A DNA stretch of 64,000 nt, from assembly GCF_012273655.1 (NCBI RefSeq), contig NZ_JAAWWP010000004.1:310001-374000 (forward strand), written 5' to 3'. This document shows positions 62,697 through 64,000 of this stretch, one piece after another (the first letter of the stretch is position 1; every line of letters begins with the position of its first letter). Origin of the DNA: Streptomyces physcomitrii (GTDB taxonomy: Bacteria; Actinomycetota; Actinomycetes; Streptomycetales; Streptomycetaceae). The notes beneath the pieces are model-generated. The model saw nothing but the letters and a program-made list of their open reading frames with translations, did not search any database and was not told the DNA's origin. Made by a program: the position numbers and the translations under genes.

Positions 62697-63482
62697 ATGA
62701 TCGATCGAGGCAGCGGCCGCGGAGACACGGACGACGGGAACAGGGGCCGAGGGGTGAGCCGCCTCCGCCGGGCCGTGCCGCACGGCGATGCCCCGGTGAC
62801 CCACGGGCTCATCGCCCTGTGCTGCCTGGCCTTCCTGTGCAGCCCGATCGCGGGCCTGTACCCCGGCTACGGCACCGGCGAGCGCCTCGCCACCGCGCAG
62901 GAGTCCTTCTTCGCCCGCTGGGGCGTGATCCCCGCGGAGCTCTTCGCCCCCACCGCCCGGGCCCTGGTCACCCCCGTGACGGCGCTCTTCGTGCACGGCA
63001 GCTGGCTGCACCTGCTGGGCAACATGCTCTTCCTGTACGTCTTCGGCGCAATGACCGAGGCGCGGCTGGGCAGGCTGCACTTCCTCGGCTTCTACCTCGG
63101 CTCGGGCGCGCTCGCCCTCTTCGGCTACGCGCTCGCCCACTCGGGTTCCGGGCAGCCCCTGGTCGGCGCCTCCGGGGCGATCTCCGCCGTACTCGGCGCC
63201 TTCCTCTACCTCTTCCCCCGGGCCCGGGTCACCAGCCTCTTCCCCTTCCTCCTCTTCCTGCCGCTGCGCTTCCCGGCCTGGGTGGTGCTGCCCTTCTGGG
63301 TCACCCTCCAGTGGCTGGCGCTCGGCCGGGGCGGCCAGGGCCCCGGGGTCGCCTATCTGGCCCATCTGATCGGCTTCTCGGTCGGCTTCGCCTACGCCTG
63401 GCTGCGCTGCCACGGCCGCCCCGCACCCGAGGCGGAGGCAGCGGCGAAGGGGCGGCTGCCCGGTGCCGCTCCTCTAGAGTGA
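62697..63482 (+). CDS. Rhomboid-family intramembrane serine protease
   Basis: A 261-residue polytopic protein with about six membrane segments. The rhomboid motifs are HGSWLHLLGNMLFLYVFG, the nucleophile in GASGAISAVLGAFLYLF (GxSG) and the catalytic His in VAYLAHLIGFSVGFAYAW. It cleaves membrane proteins within the bilayer; targets are unknown. The ATG at 62697 lies 6 nt after CATGAT, a possible leaderless start. It diverges from the zinc-ribbon gene. Confidence 0.92.
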   Translation: MIDRGSGRGDTDDGNRGRGVSRLRRAVPHGDAPVTHGLIALCCLAFLCSPIAGLYPGYGTGERLATAQESFFARWGVIPAELFAPTARALVTPVTALFVHGSWLHLLGNMLFLYVFGAMTEARLGRLHFLGFYLGSGALALFGYALAHSGSGQPLVGASGAISAVLGAFLYLFPRARVTSLFPFLLFLPLRFPAWVVLPFWVTLQWLALGRGGQGPGVAYLAHLIGFSVGFAYAWLRCHGRPAPEAEAAAKGRLPGAAPLE

Positions 63483-63522
63483 GAGCCGCCCCCGCCCGGT
63501 CACCCCAGGGAGAACTGCCACC

Positions 63523-63804
63523 GTGATCACCGCGATCGTGCTCATCAAGACCAGCGTGGACCGGATCCCGGAGATCGCCGAGTCGATCGCCGCGCTGGAC
63601 AGCGTCAGCGAGGTCTTCTCGGTCACCGGCACCTACGACCTGATCGCCATGGTCCGCGTCAACTCGCACGACGACCTCGCGGACGTCATCCCCGGCCGGA
63701 TCAGCAAGATCCCCGGCGTCGAGGGCACCGACACCCACGTCGCCTTCCGCACCTACTCCCAGCACGACCTGGAAGCGGCCTTCGCCATCGGCCTGGACTC
63801 CTGA
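63523..63804 (+). CDS. Stand-alone Lrp/AsnC ligand-binding domain protein
   Basis: A 93-residue protein consisting only of the Lrp/AsnC effector (RAM) domain: VLIKTSVDRIPEIAESIAAL, VSEVFSVTGTYDLIAMVRV and VEGTDTHVAFRTYSQHDLEAAF. There is no helix-turn-helix. Such proteins form ring-shaped oligomers that bind amino acids and may sense them or modify true Lrp proteins. The GTG at 63523 follows GGGAGAA. It lies between rhomboid and a probable aminotransferase gene. Confidence 0.92.
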   Translation: MITAIVLIKTSVDRIPEIAESIAALDSVSEVFSVTGTYDLIAMVRVNSHDDLADVIPGRISKIPGVEGTDTHVAFRTYSQHDLEAAFAIGLDS

Positions 63805-63852
63805 GCCCGGCCTCCTGAGCCCGGCCGCCGCCGTACGGTTCCGCCCGCGCCC

Positions 63853-64000
63853 TCAGGCCTCCGCCGTCGCCGCCGCCGCCGCGTCCCGGTCCGGCACGCA
63901 ACGGCCGTCCTCCGTGCGGTAGTTCCAGCGGGCGCCGTCGCGGACCAGTTCCCGTACCGCGGCCACGAAGCGGTCCACGTGCTCGTCGGGGGTGCCCGCG
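63853..64000 (-). CDS. Probable aminotransferase class V, C-terminal end only (partial)
   Basis: The frame enters from the right edge and stops at 63853. The visible 48 residues include DEHVDRFVAAVRELVRDGAR and WNYRTEDGRCVPD, a helix plus tail like the end of pyridoxal-phosphate class V aminotransferases found at this locus in streptomycetes. The fragment is too short for certainty. It converges with the Lrp/AsnC-domain gene. Confidence 0.5.
   Translation of the reverse strand, partial: AGTPDEHVDRFVAAVRELVRDGARWNYRTEDGRCVPDRDAAAAATAEA

Overview
The window is high-GC DNA with very high third-position GC, frequent GTG and TTG starts and gene families typical of Actinobacteria. It reads as a core-chromosome segment of a Streptomyces species. 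Its gene order (murE-ftsI-ftsL-rsmH, then MoxR/DUF58/transglutaminase, aroH, trpEG, pfkA, a MacRS-like two-component pair, glkA, fadD, NlpC/P60 genes, rhomboid) matches what I remember of the S. coelicolor dcw-to-qcr interval. I see no rRNA, tRNA, CRISPR array, insertion sequence or prophage.

Layout. 1-5104 (minus): the start of the division and cell-wall cluster, rsmH-ftsL-ftsI-murE, with a good promoter near 5405-5432. 5643-11365 (plus): a beta-carbonic anhydrase, then a tight MoxR ATPase/DUF58/transglutaminase operon. 11750-14084 (minus): DUF3040 membrane protein, SAM methyltransferase and a SAV_6107-type HEPN protein. 14370-17936 (plus): a three-gene operon of a degenerate ABC-type ATPase, a YhgE/Pip membrane protein and a TetR regulator, with a near-perfect palindrome over its promoter. 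18319-23858: DUF4126 protein, phytoene-dehydrogenase-like flavoprotein, PPOX-fold protein, a membrane-anchored tyrosine-rich low-complexity protein, and metF. 24023-29523: thiamine genes, thiE on the minus strand and a TPP riboswitch followed by thiO-thiS-thiG on the plus strand, with a flavoprotein reductase and small proteins between. 29673-34287: PASTA kinase, endonuclease IV, a molybdopterin protein, and bacterioferritin with its ferredoxin and an iron box. 34514-39460: class II DAHP synthase, a trp attenuator with leader peptide, fused trpEG, and a phosphofructokinase with PPi-type residues. 39910-47690: PRC-barrel/DUF2382 protein, two-component pair, acyltransferase, lipase-like hydrolase, EEP-family protein and ROK glucokinase. 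47856-55181: DUF5304 protein, ArsA-like ATPase, SRPBCC protein, metallophosphoesterase, acyl-CoA synthetase and a PimB-like glycosyltransferase. 55380-64000: GT87 mannosyltransferase, HETTH lipoprotein, two NlpC/P60 hydrolases, NYN-domain protein, zinc ribbon, rhomboid protease, a stand-alone Lrp/AsnC effector domain and the end of a probable aminotransferase.

How the parts fit. Most genes serve housekeeping: septum and peptidoglycan synthesis and hydrolysis, thiamine, aromatic amino acids, glucose phosphorylation, iron storage and phospholipids. Several are controlled by elements visible in the DNA: trp attenuator, TPP riboswitch, iron box and TetR operator. A recurring feature is a -10-like hexamer 6-8 nt before a start codon that lacks a Shine-Dalgarno sequence, the geometry of leaderless transcripts. 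The least explained loci are the tyrosine-rich membrane protein at 21354-22892 and the YhgE operon with its degenerate ATPase and palindromic operator.
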